Assembly (NCBI RefSeq): GCF_002738225.1 | Contig: NZ_PEBQ01000184.1 | Coordinates: 1-64,000 of the forward strand | Direction of reading: 5' to 3' | Source of the DNA: Acetobacter pomorum | GTDB taxonomy: Bacteria; Pseudomonadota; Alphaproteobacteria; Acetobacterales; Acetobacteraceae | Length of the DNA stretch: 64,000 nt | In this document: in pieces, positions 8,085 to 16,507 of the stretch | Layout: each line of letters opens with the position of its first letter | Numbering within the stretch: position 1 is the stretch's first letter | Notes under the pieces: generated by a model | The model's database searches: none | Told to the model about the DNA's origin: nothing | Seen by the model: the letters and a program-made list of their open reading frames with translations, nothing else | Position numbers and translations under genes: made by a program

Positions 8085-8483
8085 ATGACATCCTCTACTT
8101 TATCAGCATTTCACGTAACACCTGCCGAAAACCTGCCAAGCATTATGAGGAATGGTTTAGAGCCCAGGATAGGCCCTAGATCAGAAGATCTGGGAGAAAA
8201 GTATAAAGCGATTTACCTTTTCCCTAATGTTGAGGCCATGGAAAATGCCTTAGCGAACTGGATGGCCGAAGCTTTTGATGATGATGAAACCCTCGCTGTA
8301 ATTCATGTCTCCCTCCCTTCTGGCACTTTTCAGCACAACACTGGATATGAAATTGAAGTCACTGCACGGATCCCACCAGATAGGATAGAGATCATATGTG
8401 AAAATGACGGCTTATTGGACAGGGAGATGCTGAAAAAATATGATATCGAAAATGGAAACTGTCTTTTCACTAATTCACCTTAA
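8085..8483 (+). CDS. Small ADP-ribosyltransferase-fold-like protein
   Basis: About 132 residues. The opening AFHVTPAENLPSIMRNGLEP followed by IGPRSE, IYLFPNV, a hydrophobic strand LAVIHVSLPSG and a late IPPDRIEII resembles small proteins built on the ADP-ribosyltransferase/KptA-like fold (H-x-T, N-L-x-x-I-x-x-x-G-L-x-P, Y-L-F). These are common on plasmids and phages; the molecular target is unknown. I chose the ATG at 8085 because AGGG lies 7 bases upstream; the ATG at 8079 is too close to it. The gene lies alone between tRNA-Thr and a convergent XRE regulator, without an obvious antitoxin beside it in the same orientation. Confidence 0.55.
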   Translation: MTSSTLSAFHVTPAENLPSIMRNGLEPRIGPRSEDLGEKYKAIYLFPNVEAMENALANWMAEAFDDDETLAVIHVSLPSGTFQHNTGYEIEVTARIPPDRIEIICENDGLLDREMLKKYDIENGNCLFTNSP

Positions 8484-8572
8484 TTTATGTTGAACTTCTG
8501 TCAACGACAGCCTTTCCACCCAACAAGTGAGCAGAAAGGAAAGAAGATGTCTTTTGTCTTTATTCAATCGCC

Positions 8573-8908
8573 TTAAAAAAGACGATTCTTTTTTCTCGCA
8601 TCACGCCGAGGTGCCCTATCTGGGACCCTGCCCAAAACCTCAACTTGAAGTCCTCGATCATTTTGGATGTCAGCAGCAAGTGGCAGGTTTTCTACTATCC
8701 CCAACGCATGCATGACAGCCGCATAGAGCCCGATACCGACATTCACGTCGCCTCCCTCTATTCGTCCCAAAGTGCCTCTTGTGGTATTCGCCTGATCGGC
8801 GATCTCTTGCTGCGAGATGCCTCGGAGAAGGCGAGCTGCTCGAATATTTTCACCAAGCGCTTTCACCGCACCAATAACAGCGACTGAGGGTGGTTGTGGA
8901 GCTGGCAT
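8573..8908 (-). CDS. XRE-family (HipB-like) transcriptional regulator
   Basis: 111 residues. A helix-turn-helix of the Cro/C1 type spans roughly residues 18-70: LGENIRAARLLRGISQQEIA, then TRGTLGRIEGGD, then the LGIVENL region. This arrangement is typical of HipB-like antitoxins and standalone XRE repressors. The C-terminus is basic (RAPRRDARKKNRLF). No hipA follows on the same strand; the next gene is the convergent ADP-ribosyltransferase-like gene, so it appears to be an orphan. A palindrome about 90 bases upstream (8998-9021) is a possible operator for autoregulation. Confidence 0.8.
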   Translation of the reverse strand: MPAPQPPSVAVIGAVKALGENIRAARLLRGISQQEIADQANTTRGTLGRIEGGDVNVGIGLYAAVMHALGIVENLPLAADIQNDRGLQVEVLGRVPDRAPRRDARKKNRLF

Positions 8909-8997
8909 ACTGCAAATACCTTATGTCTTAAAGATTGAACGTTTAATGCGAGTAAATGTATCACCTCTGATGCATTAGTGTCCATAAAGGAAATCCA

Positions 8998-9021
8998 CTT
9001 TATGCTCATATCGGCATAAAG
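8998..9021. promoter_or_regulatory. Palindrome upstream of the XRE gene
   Basis: CTTTATGC and GCATAAAG form a perfect 8-base inverted repeat separated by 8 bases, in the interval between the glycosyltransferase-like gene and the XRE start on the minus strand. The size and position suit an operator for a dimeric HTH protein. It could equally be a weak transcript-end hairpin for the gene ending at 9087. Confidence 0.4.
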
Positions 9022-9086
9022 CGGACGCACAAGGCCTGATAATATCCCCAAAACAATATCGGTTTTCGTCTTTTCAGTAGCCAGTG

Positions 9087-9974
9087 TTAGGGGGCAAGTG
9101 AGCGAATGAAACTCCTGATTTCACACTCTTCTCTCGGCACCCTTTTTACGCTGAATATCGTCTTGAATGAGGGCCAACCGATATGAGGGGATACAAGCAT
9201 GCCATTTTTTTTGGGGGCATAGATCACTCCCCATCCCGATCGGATTTTTTCAATCAACTTGGGGGTGATGGACAGATCATGGCAGTAATCACACAAAGTG
9301 ATGGGTGGTACAGGCATCATTTCCTTGCCACCATCCACAGTTAAATTGGCCACGATGGTAGGTGGTATCACCTCTTCTGTCTCAAAACCTGCAGGCCTTG
9401 ATCGAGGGAAGAAATTCCGAAATATGGTCGCCATTTTCTTAAATATGTCTTTCCTATAGAATTGCCCCTCAGCTTGCCCTCCAAAATAAAATTGAGAAAT
9501 TTCAAGATCATCTAGAAAGCCAACACTTTGCAATCTGCTCAACAAATCCCTGTTGAAAAGATGCCAATTAGATGTCGGATCCGACAAGACAGTCTGACAA
9601 CCGATATGATGTTGGGCCGTATAATCTTCCAGACCTGACTTAATCAGAAGCTCATTGGAGGATAATAAGCAAATCGTAGAAAAATCGATCCCCAACTTCT
9701 CGGCCAGCAGATAATTTGCATAGTGCGCCTGAAAGATACCACTATGACCGTCACCCGTATCAACCCTATAACCTTCATCGGCGTTTAAAATAACACCTTC
9801 TAATCCCTCAATAGCCATTTTGAATAAAGCAAGATCGTCATCATTGTTCACACCTTTAGATAGGTGCATAACGACAACCGAGTTGGGGCAGAATTTCAGG
9901 ATGTTTAAAGCCTGATCGCGAATGATATCTGGGCGCTCATGAACTGGGATCGAAAAAAGAATTCTGTTGGCCAT
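9087..9974 (-). CDS. Glycosyltransferase-like protein (core-2/I-branching type)
   Basis: 295 residues beginning MANRILFSIPVHERPDIIRDQ, the typical N-terminus of core-2/I-branching (GT14-like) glycosyltransferases. These have a first beta strand, then H/E-R-P and helices. Later segments YANYLLAEKLGIDFSTICLLSS and FYFGGQAEGQFYRKDIF fit an acceptor and nucleotide-sugar site. It has no signal peptide or membrane helix. It lies between the 832-residue membrane protein and the XRE regulator on the same strand. The acceptor is unknown; candidates are a surface glycan or a secreted protein. Confidence 0.5.
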   Translation of the reverse strand: MANRILFSIPVHERPDIIRDQALNILKFCPNSVVVMHLSKGVNNDDDLALFKMAIEGLEGVILNADEGYRVDTGDGHSGIFQAHYANYLLAEKLGIDFSTICLLSSNELLIKSGLEDYTAQHHIGCQTVLSDPTSNWHLFNRDLLSRLQSVGFLDDLEISQFYFGGQAEGQFYRKDIFKKMATIFRNFFPRSRPAGFETEEVIPPTIVANLTVDGGKEMMPVPPITLCDYCHDLSITPKLIEKIRSGWGVIYAPKKNGMLVSPHIGWPSFKTIFSVKRVPREECEIRSFIRSLAP

Positions 9975-10030
9975 GATTTACACCTTACGAACGCTTAAGG
10001 ATATTGAACACTTTCCGGTTAAGGCAGAAA

Positions 10031-12529
10031 CTACATGTGAGAAGGATGTTTGGTGCCTTTATTCTTTCCTGCCGATACCACTGCCTCAGACTTTGGCTGC
10101 TTAATTTGATTAGGCAGAATGACAGGAGTATCCTGTTCAGTCGAAGTAGAGTTATAAGCGTCCAAGTTATCTGTATCGATCCCTAGACCTTCCAAATCCC
10201 CGTACACACCATTACTCGGCATATACATTTTCACATCATCAAATTTTGCCATTCTAGCCCCCCCTTGTGCAGGTTTGCTTGATGACTGAAGGCTGTCCAC
10301 TTCTGCTGCTGGAACCATTCCCTTAGGGAGTTGAGGGGTAGAGGCTATTCTATCAACAGGATGGATATCGTCTTTGGGCGCAGTTTTATCCATCTGCGAC
10401 TGGATTTTGTTGGCCTCTGCCTCACCATCTTCCCAAATTTTTTCTATTGAAGCGCCTGTACCATTAACGATCGGGGGAGGCGCCTGTAATTTTGAAGGTA
10501 TATCCTGTTTTTGGAGATGGGTGGCATTCGGGATATCAGCGTCTTTAATATGACTGCCGATGTTAGAGACAGGAGGATTAGCGGCAAGCTCCTGGTTCCA
10601 GTTCCCTCCCTTAGCCCCCTCAAATTCCTCGTGAGGGTCTACTACTGGCAGATCATCGTATTCATCAGTGATAGTTTTTAGAGGAATTGAAGATACCGGT
10701 AACGACTGATGCTGGCCCCAGAAAGTCTTTGTTATTACAGCAAGTCCGCAGACGCCTATACAGATAAGAAGTATTTTTTTTTGTGATCTAGGCTGGTGAG
10801 GTGACGACTTTTTATGCTTTTTCTTCTTCAGCCCATATGAATTGAGCCATGAGGGAGGAATGATTTCTCCAACCAAACCTCCATTTCGCTGCTTACCTCC
10901 GCCACCTTTATGCGAAGAGGATTTCTTGGCTTTCTGGTGATTGGGGGTTAGCACCCTCTCTTTGATGGATATCTCCGCTTCGCCAATTACATCTTCATCA
11001 TCCTCAATCTCCCTTACTCTTATGGTGCGTGTTCCTGACATTTTCGGCTTTTCAGCGATATCAGCATTTACTTTTAATTTTCTTTTCTTTGTAGTCTGAA
11101 CTGCTTGCGCATGTCCGCATTCTCGAACCGACAATGCCCTCTGTCCAGTGCTGGAGGTGCCTGGATGAGGTTTGAAGCTTTGACTTGTATTTAACCCCTT
11201 CAACTGGGCGGCTTGGGCTGCCTTAGTGCCTTGATCGGGTGACGCTTTGGGATTCTCAATGAGATCATTGTCTTGCCCTGTCCCCTTTAAAGGCGCACCA
11301 GCCCCCCTTTGCGGCGATGGCACAGTAGGAGGTATCTCTATGCCTTCTTTAGAAATGGGAGGCTGCGCAGGCCCCCCTCCAATTACAACCGAAGCTTCTG
11401 TCTCGCTTTGAACCCCTTGAACATTGGAAGGGGTAGATTGCTTCTGCATGGATGAATGCCGCACGGCTCCCTTTGCCTGTTGACCTTCAGGATTGGAGAC
11501 GGGTCGGACAATGACTTTATCGTCTTGAACTTTTATATTGGCGGGAGCCTCTGTAGATTTTTTAGGGTCAAAGTAAACATTTATCCCCCCACTCCTTGCT
11601 ACGAGCCTCATGGGATAGATTTTGGGCCTCCCATTGGGCAGTTTCGGTGCCCCACTGAGTGGACTTTGAGGGTCACGAACAGATGAATGGGCTGGCTCTT
11701 TTTTAGGTGACGCCCCAACGAGTTTAATCGTGGCTTTGCCGGGTGTTATTCTAGTGATTGGTGACGATGGAGATAGTGGCTTTGTTAGGCTACCCGCCTG
11801 TCGAGAGATAGTGGATGTGGCGCCAGTAGAAAGTTGATCGCCCTCCGGCTCAGGATGCTCCCCTTTTGTTAAGATTTTCGTAGGCGCAGGGCTTTCTGCG
11901 CTAGAATGAACTACTGCTGGTGAACTTGCACCTGATACAGCGTTAGAAGAATTCAAATCACCCGTGTCCCCCAATCCTTCAGTCCGACTTTTTATGGCAC
12001 TTAAGAGACTGTCAGGCGCCACCTCCAATGCGGCATCCTTAGGGGTTGATGAAATTTCATGCTTAACAGCCACCGGCACTTGGGCCTGTGATGGCACTTG
12101 CTCGTTAAGATCAATAACCTTAACGCGGTTATTGAGTTTCATGTTTCCAGAGCGAGCTGCCTCTACTGCGCTCCGTACGCTTGATGATGCATCTTCAGGA
12201 AGAAATCGCATTATCTCATCAAGGCCAGAAAAGTCATCGCCACTTATTGCTGGCTTTCCCATCGGTTGTGCAGAAGATACGGCAGTCGGAGGGGGCTGAA
12301 TAACCCGAACACCTGCAGCATCAGTTTTGTCTAAATTCTTCCCATAAGACTCATTGGCAAGCATTCTCTCTACATCCTGAAGAGAGAGATCATGGCCCAT
12401 AAAATACTGATCTTTTTCTGTCATGATATGCTGCACATCATTTGATAATGGAAAGGGAGAAATATCCGTGGTCGCCATATCAGTTGCTCTATCTTCCACG
12501 GAAAGCCTATCCTTTCGCGTATCAGTCAT
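10031..12529 (-). CDS. Large proline-rich single-pass membrane protein
   Basis: 832 residues, mostly low complexity and rich in Pro, Ser, Lys and Gly. The first 570 or so residues look disordered and cytoplasmic. A basic stretch (KKKKHKKSSPHQPRSQKK) precedes one membrane helix near residues 583-600 (ILLICIGVCGLAVITKTFWG). About 230 mostly disordered residues would then lie in the periplasm. I recognise no domain. It is transcribed divergently from dotI across a 220-base region and has the same one-helix, charged N-terminus, disordered periplasmic tail layout as DotG and DotF. It is a candidate accessory part of the secretion machine, by position and architecture only. Confidence 0.6.
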   Translation of the reverse strand: MTDTRKDRLSVEDRATDMATTDISPFPLSNDVQHIMTEKDQYFMGHDLSLQDVERMLANESYGKNLDKTDAAGVRVIQPPPTAVSSAQPMGKPAISGDDFSGLDEIMRFLPEDASSSVRSAVEAARSGNMKLNNRVKVIDLNEQVPSQAQVPVAVKHEISSTPKDAALEVAPDSLLSAIKSRTEGLGDTGDLNSSNAVSGASSPAVVHSSAESPAPTKILTKGEHPEPEGDQLSTGATSTISRQAGSLTKPLSPSSPITRITPGKATIKLVGASPKKEPAHSSVRDPQSPLSGAPKLPNGRPKIYPMRLVARSGGINVYFDPKKSTEAPANIKVQDDKVIVRPVSNPEGQQAKGAVRHSSMQKQSTPSNVQGVQSETEASVVIGGGPAQPPISKEGIEIPPTVPSPQRGAGAPLKGTGQDNDLIENPKASPDQGTKAAQAAQLKGLNTSQSFKPHPGTSSTGQRALSVRECGHAQAVQTTKKRKLKVNADIAEKPKMSGTRTIRVREIEDDEDVIGEAEISIKERVLTPNHQKAKKSSSHKGGGGKQRNGGLVGEIIPPSWLNSYGLKKKKHKKSSPHQPRSQKKILLICIGVCGLAVITKTFWGQHQSLPVSSIPLKTITDEYDDLPVVDPHEEFEGAKGGNWNQELAANPPVSNIGSHIKDADIPNATHLQKQDIPSKLQAPPPIVNGTGASIEKIWEDGEAEANKIQSQMDKTAPKDDIHPVDRIASTPQLPKGMVPAAEVDSLQSSSKPAQGGARMAKFDDVKMYMPSNGVYGDLEGLGIDTDNLDAYNSTSTEQDTPVILPNQIKQPKSEAVVSAGKNKGTKHPSHM

Positions 12530-12751
12530 ACCACTATCCCTGCCGACAATCGGGGTAAACTTCAGAAGGCCTTAATTAGCCTTCATGGAATTTATACCAT
12601 GGATAACCATAACGATCAGAATAAGGCCAGTCCAATTTGTTTAATTATGGACTTATCTATATCCATTCGTTTTACTTTCTGAGAAATTGAAAACCGCACT
12701 GTTTGCGGTAGTCCACATATTAACATCAAGCTGTGAGTAAGGGTTAGCTTA
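12530..12751. promoter_or_regulatory. Divergent promoter region of the dotI cluster and the 832-residue gene
   Basis: Both genes start away from this 222-base AT-rich interval. It contains GAAGGC/GCCTTC arms near 12567-12585 and a small hairpin ACCGCA-CTGTT-TGCGGT at 12693-12709. AAGGG precedes the dotI ATG. No confident -35/-10 pair can be assigned by eye. Confidence 0.4.
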
Positions 12752-13447
12752 ATGTCTGAAAGTAAGAAAACAAAGCAGGCACGAGGCAAACGTCCTAAAT
12801 CCACATCGAAAGCAGCAGAATGGGCGCGCTCAACTCTGGCTACGATTATGTCCAGAAATTATGGAGACACGACAGCCCTTATCAATGTAACGCGCATTGC
12901 GGTGGCTGAAGCCGGGGTAATTCTCGCCCTCATTGGTGCTCTGGTCTACACATCTACCAGGCCCCCTGTCATGCACTATTTCGCCACAGATCCACGAGGG
13001 AAAATTACGCCTCTAGTCCCATTGGACCAACCAATCATGACTAAGGATGCCCTCTATCAATGGGTGACATCTGCCGTGATCTCGCTTTACACAAAAGATT
13101 ACGTGCATTGGAGAGACCAACTAAATAGCGACCAAGAAAACTTTTCCTTAGCTGGATGGAAGTCGTTCAGAAAGGACTACGAAAAGCACTTTATCGAACC
13201 AGTTATTGAAAATAATTACATTACTTCTGCCGTCCCCACTAAGGCTGTAGTGCTTGTTGACCGTGGGGTGCGCGATGGGCGTTATGCTTACAATTTACAG
13301 CTTGGAATCACGGTAACATTCGCATCAGGAATCCACGAACGCAGTTCGTCTCAAAATTACATTGTCAGTGTCCTCGTAGTGAGAGAGAGCGACACGGAGA
13401 ATGAAAATGGAAGAGGTCTGGCTATAGCGCAGATTGTTACGCAGTAA
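12752..13447 (+). CDS. dotI: Type IVB secretion inner-membrane protein DotI/IcmL (TraM)
   Basis: 231 residues against about 210 for Legionella DotI. A basic N-terminus is followed by one membrane helix (residues 47-67, around AEAGVILALIGALVY) and a periplasmic domain. The domain carries family landmarks: YFATDPRGKITPLVPLDQP just after the helix, WRDQLNSDQENFSLAGWKSF, and RYAYNLQLGITVTF, ending IVSVLVVRES. In known systems DotI and its relative TraM form an inner-membrane ring near the core complex of Dot/Icm and IncI conjugation systems. It is the first gene of the plus-strand cluster, and a C10 run follows its stop codon. Confidence 0.87.
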   Translation: MSESKKTKQARGKRPKSTSKAAEWARSTLATIMSRNYGDTTALINVTRIAVAEAGVILALIGALVYTSTRPPVMHYFATDPRGKITPLVPLDQPIMTKDALYQWVTSAVISLYTKDYVHWRDQLNSDQENFSLAGWKSFRKDYEKHFIEPVIENNYITSAVPTKAVVLVDRGVRDGRYAYNLQLGITVTFASGIHERSSSQNYIVSVLVVRESDTENENGRGLAIAQIVTQ

Positions 13448-13748
13448 TCTTGTCCCCCCCCCCTCCGAAACAGATTTTGGTCTCACAAATAGACAAGGCC
13501 ATTTTCATAGCAAAAGTCCTTAATATTCATTTTTAATCTGAGGTTCGGGATTTTTTTCTCGAAACCTTATCAGTCAGACCATAACATTGCCTTGAATGGT
13601 TAAATTCCTGGCATATGGAATTGGATTGGATGCGATTACAGATTGATATCTATCCAGGGGATTATTTTAGAAGGGCACAGCCTTCCACAAAGGACAGTTG
13701 TGCAAAAATAATCTATATCTTGGACTCAGTCGCAGGATCTGTGTCTAT
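13448..13748. other. Gap between dotI and dotH with C10 run and hairpin
   Basis: No gene is seen in these 300 bases. A run of ten C (13454-13463) lies 6 bases after the dotI stop. An imperfect hairpin, AGGTTCGGGA paired with TCTCGAAACCT around a T-run, lies at about 13541-13567 and may end part of the transcript. The SD of dotH (AGGA) lies near 13735. Confidence 0.4.
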
Positions 13749-15110
13749 ATGACAAGCCTCTATAATAACGTTCAATGTGTGTTGAACAAATATCTTCGTC
13801 AGCGCCACACAGTGAGCAGGCTTATAGCAGTGGGTCTTATGCTGCCTTTGTCCTTGCATGCAGAAGATCTTCCTGATGGCTTTCTACCGGCCTCACCGGT
13901 TTCTCCAGTATCTGCAAGAGTGGCGACATCACCATCTCCTACACCTTCAGATGCTGACAAAGATAGCGCCATTCACCCTGAAGATCCTACGCCCTCCCCA
14001 CCAGTTCTAACGCCTTCCGAACCTTTGGAAGGCAAAGAACAAAATATGGTTTCGAACAGCACAAGGCGACCAACACCTCATATGAATCCTTTAGGCCCCC
14101 CCCCTGTTCCCAGCCGAATGTCGGGGGGTGGCCGAGGAGGTGACGCGGAAACCGATGGAGATGCGCCGGGCGTAGGGAGAATAGGCCATGCCGGACTGCC
14201 TCCCGCTGTTGATGGCAGTACGGAGAACGCTTACGGAGCATCATCACCACAGAAAATGTACGCAAATCCACCATCAGACTATGGCAATAATGGCCCGAAA
14301 GGCACTCCAGATGAGGAAGCTTTTGAAAAGACAATAAAGCAACTCGCCCCTATGAATGCCGATCAAATTAGAAAAGAGCGTTCACATATGGATACGGTGG
14401 AGAGGGTCCAATCAGAACCAGCCAATGGTGTAATCCCTATCCCTCACTCTGGAACTATATCTCTGAGCCTTAAACCCGGAGAAGCATCACCAAGAATTGG
14501 TCTGGCTTCTGGAAATGCGACTGTCTTAACGTTCTATGACCAAACAGGCGCACCTTGGCCGATCACCTCAGTTACGTCTGGGAATTCTGATGCTTTTACT
14601 TCTTCGAAGGCAGGGCAAGTTGGGAAAACCAACATGGCGGTGATCGCCCCCAAGGCTAATTATGGATACGGAAACCTAGTAGTCACTCTCGAAGGACTGC
14701 CCGTTCCTGTAATATTTTCAGTCATTTGCGGAAGCGGCGTTGTTGATTACAGAAAAGATATTCGGATTAGAGGCAGAGGACCGAACGCTCAGGAAAATAT
14801 AACAGAGGGCTCATCCCTGCAGCCAACCAATGATAAAACGATGAATGATTTTGTCGATGACTTGCCACCTAAAGGTGCTGTCAGCATTAAAACAAATAAT
14901 CCAGAAGTCGAGGCCTGGCGCTACAAGCACGGGATTTATGTCCGCTCTCGCCTCCAAATGGTCGATCCAGATTGGATTGATGATCAAAAAAGTCCTGAAG
15001 GCGACCGTGTCTATGAAATTGATGAGAACACCCTGCAGGGATCTCCCATTCTGGAATTCCTAATAGACGGCAGAAGTGTCTACGTCGATCTAGATATCAA
15101 TATGCAATAG
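13749..15110 (+). CDS. dotH: Type IVB core-complex protein DotH/IcmK (TraN)
   Basis: About 453 residues. I chose the ATG at 13749, with AGGAT 9 bases upstream; a TTG at 13698 is possible. A signal peptide (LIAVGLMLPLSLHA) is followed by about 190 disordered Pro/Ser/Gly residues. The conserved domain from about residue 234 shows SLSLKPGEASPRIGLASGNA, LTFYDQTGAPWPITSV, GYGNLVVTLEGLPVPVIFSV and IRGRGPNA, the DotH/TraN signature. DotH forms the outer-membrane-associated core with DotG, DotC and DotD. The coding region contains a run of nine C (14096-14104) in a Gly-Pro stretch, where slippage would shift the frame before the conserved domain. Confidence 0.87.
   Translation: MTSLYNNVQCVLNKYLRQRHTVSRLIAVGLMLPLSLHAEDLPDGFLPASPVSPVSARVATSPSPTPSDADKDSAIHPEDPTPSPPVLTPSEPLEGKEQNMVSNSTRRPTPHMNPLGPPPVPSRMSGGGRGGDAETDGDAPGVGRIGHAGLPPAVDGSTENAYGASSPQKMYANPPSDYGNNGPKGTPDEEAFEKTIKQLAPMNADQIRKERSHMDTVERVQSEPANGVIPIPHSGTISLSLKPGEASPRIGLASGNATVLTFYDQTGAPWPITSVTSGNSDAFTSSKAGQVGKTNMAVIAPKANYGYGNLVVTLEGLPVPVIFSVICGSGVVDYRKDIRIRGRGPNAQENITEGSSLQPTNDKTMNDFVDDLPPKGAVSIKTNNPEVEAWRYKHGIYVRSRLQMVDPDWIDDQKSPEGDRVYEIDENTLQGSPILEFLIDGRSVYVDLDINMQ
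14096..14104 (+). repeat. C9 homopolymer inside dotH
   Basis: Nine consecutive C encode part of LGPPPVPS near residue 118, upstream of the conserved DotH domain. Gain or loss of one C would truncate the protein, as in phase-variable genes. Confidence 0.75.
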
Positions 15111-15120
15111 GGCAAATCTC

Positions 15121-16506
15121 ATGACGGAAGAAAATGAAGAAAAAAAGTCATTTGCCCAGCGCTTTATGCAGGACAAAGTCGGTATTAAAATAACGGCTAT
15201 AGGCATTGCTTTCGGGGCTGTTGTGCTTGGATATAGCCATTTCGAGAGTGGTCATGTCCATAATGAACAGGTCAAATCTGATGAGGAATCCAGCACAAGA
15301 CAAGTAGCCAGTATCAAGGAAAGCGGGCGGCGTAAATCTATGACGCCTGAGGACGCCAGGCTTTCTCATGAGCAAACAAGATTAGAAGTAAAAAATGCAA
15401 TGATTAATGGTGGAAGTGAAACGCCACCTGTTCTCCCACCTATCGATACGGCACAGGCCCTACCCGCGCATTTGCCCTCGGATAAAGATGAAACGCCCTC
15501 TCTAGATCCGAGAAAAGCCAAACTTCCCGAAATGCCTATGCCAGATGAGTCTCCTGGCGTTCCGATGCAGAAGAAGAATTTGGCTTCGAATGCCAATGTC
15601 CAGGTCAAACACCAACTCGATCCTGACCTGCTCAAGGCGTACGAGCATCAAGCATCCCTCCTACAAAAATCCAAATTCCCTTCCATCACCACAGTTTCAT
15701 TTGAGGATCACCATTCAGACGGATCATCTGGAAGCAAAGGAGGCATCTCAGGTAAAGAAGGGACGACTGCATCTTCTGGAAGAGGAGTAGGAGATGGGCA
15801 TTATCTCGACTTGAATGGCCGTTGGCATGATGAACAAGGAAGCGATCCTTGGGCAGCTGGCCACTCAAAATCTCTCGCCGATAACCCATCTAACGGTAAC
15901 GGCCAAACAGATAAAACTAATAGCGACAATTCCACTGAATTCGAACTGCCAGCCCCTGGGACGATGGTTTATGCTGTACTCCTCGGCGCTGTGAACAGTG
16001 ATACGCCAGGTGTCGTTATCGGAGAAATTAGACAAGGGGCATTTAACGGATCAAGAATTCTTGGCTCCTTCGATTTTACTCGTGAAGGGGTCATGATCAA
16101 ATTCAAAACCATGACCGTTCCCTACACTAATGAAAATGGCGTCAAAAAAGCTAAGCCGATATCAATCAATGCCGTAGCTCTAAATGAAAAAGATCTCAGC
16201 CCTGCTATGGCAACAAGCATAGATCGTCACATGCTTGAAACCTTCGCCGTCTCTTTTGCTTCTGGCTTCCTACAAGGACTGGGTCAGGCGGCAGAAAGTT
16301 CTGGCTCAACGGCAACATATGGGGTTGGTGGCACAACACTCTCAAACGCCAAACTTAGCACAACCGACCAGTTGCTTTATGGGTTTGGGCAAGGCGCAAA
16401 TCAGCTTTCCAGCCAGTTCCAAAGTAAATATGGCAACCTGCGGGACACGATTAAAGTCAAGTCACAGACACCATTCGCCCTACTTTTCCTTGGTGGAGAT
16501 CAATAA
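15121..16506 (+). CDS. dotG: Type IVB core-complex protein DotG/IcmE (TraO), VirB10-like
   Basis: 461 residues, close to plasmid TraO and much shorter than Legionella DotG, whose repeat region is absent. One membrane helix lies at residues 20-38 (IKITAIGIAFGAVVLGY), then a disordered Pro-rich linker, then the VirB10/TraO-like C-terminal domain from about residue 279. That domain has GTMVYAVLLGAVNSDTPGVV, EIRQGAFNGSRILGSFDF and AVSFASGFLQGLGQA. DotG links the inner membrane to the outer-membrane core and lines the channel. It follows dotH by 10 bases and precedes dotF by 1 base, so the three are co-transcribed. Confidence 0.88.
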   Translation: MTEENEEKKSFAQRFMQDKVGIKITAIGIAFGAVVLGYSHFESGHVHNEQVKSDEESSTRQVASIKESGRRKSMTPEDARLSHEQTRLEVKNAMINGGSETPPVLPPIDTAQALPAHLPSDKDETPSLDPRKAKLPEMPMPDESPGVPMQKKNLASNANVQVKHQLDPDLLKAYEHQASLLQKSKFPSITTVSFEDHHSDGSSGSKGGISGKEGTTASSGRGVGDGHYLDLNGRWHDEQGSDPWAAGHSKSLADNPSNGNGQTDKTNSDNSTEFELPAPGTMVYAVLLGAVNSDTPGVVIGEIRQGAFNGSRILGSFDFTREGVMIKFKTMTVPYTNENGVKKAKPISINAVALNEKDLSPAMATSIDRHMLETFAVSFASGFLQGLGQAAESSGSTATYGVGGTTLSNAKLSTTDQLLYGFGQGANQLSSQFQSKYGNLRDTIKVKSQTPFALLFLGGDQ

Positions 16507-16507
16507 A

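Noticed and set aside
8527..8887. Two plus-strand open frames opposite the XRE regulator
   Set aside because: The minus-strand HTH motif is clear, and the plus-strand products resemble nothing.
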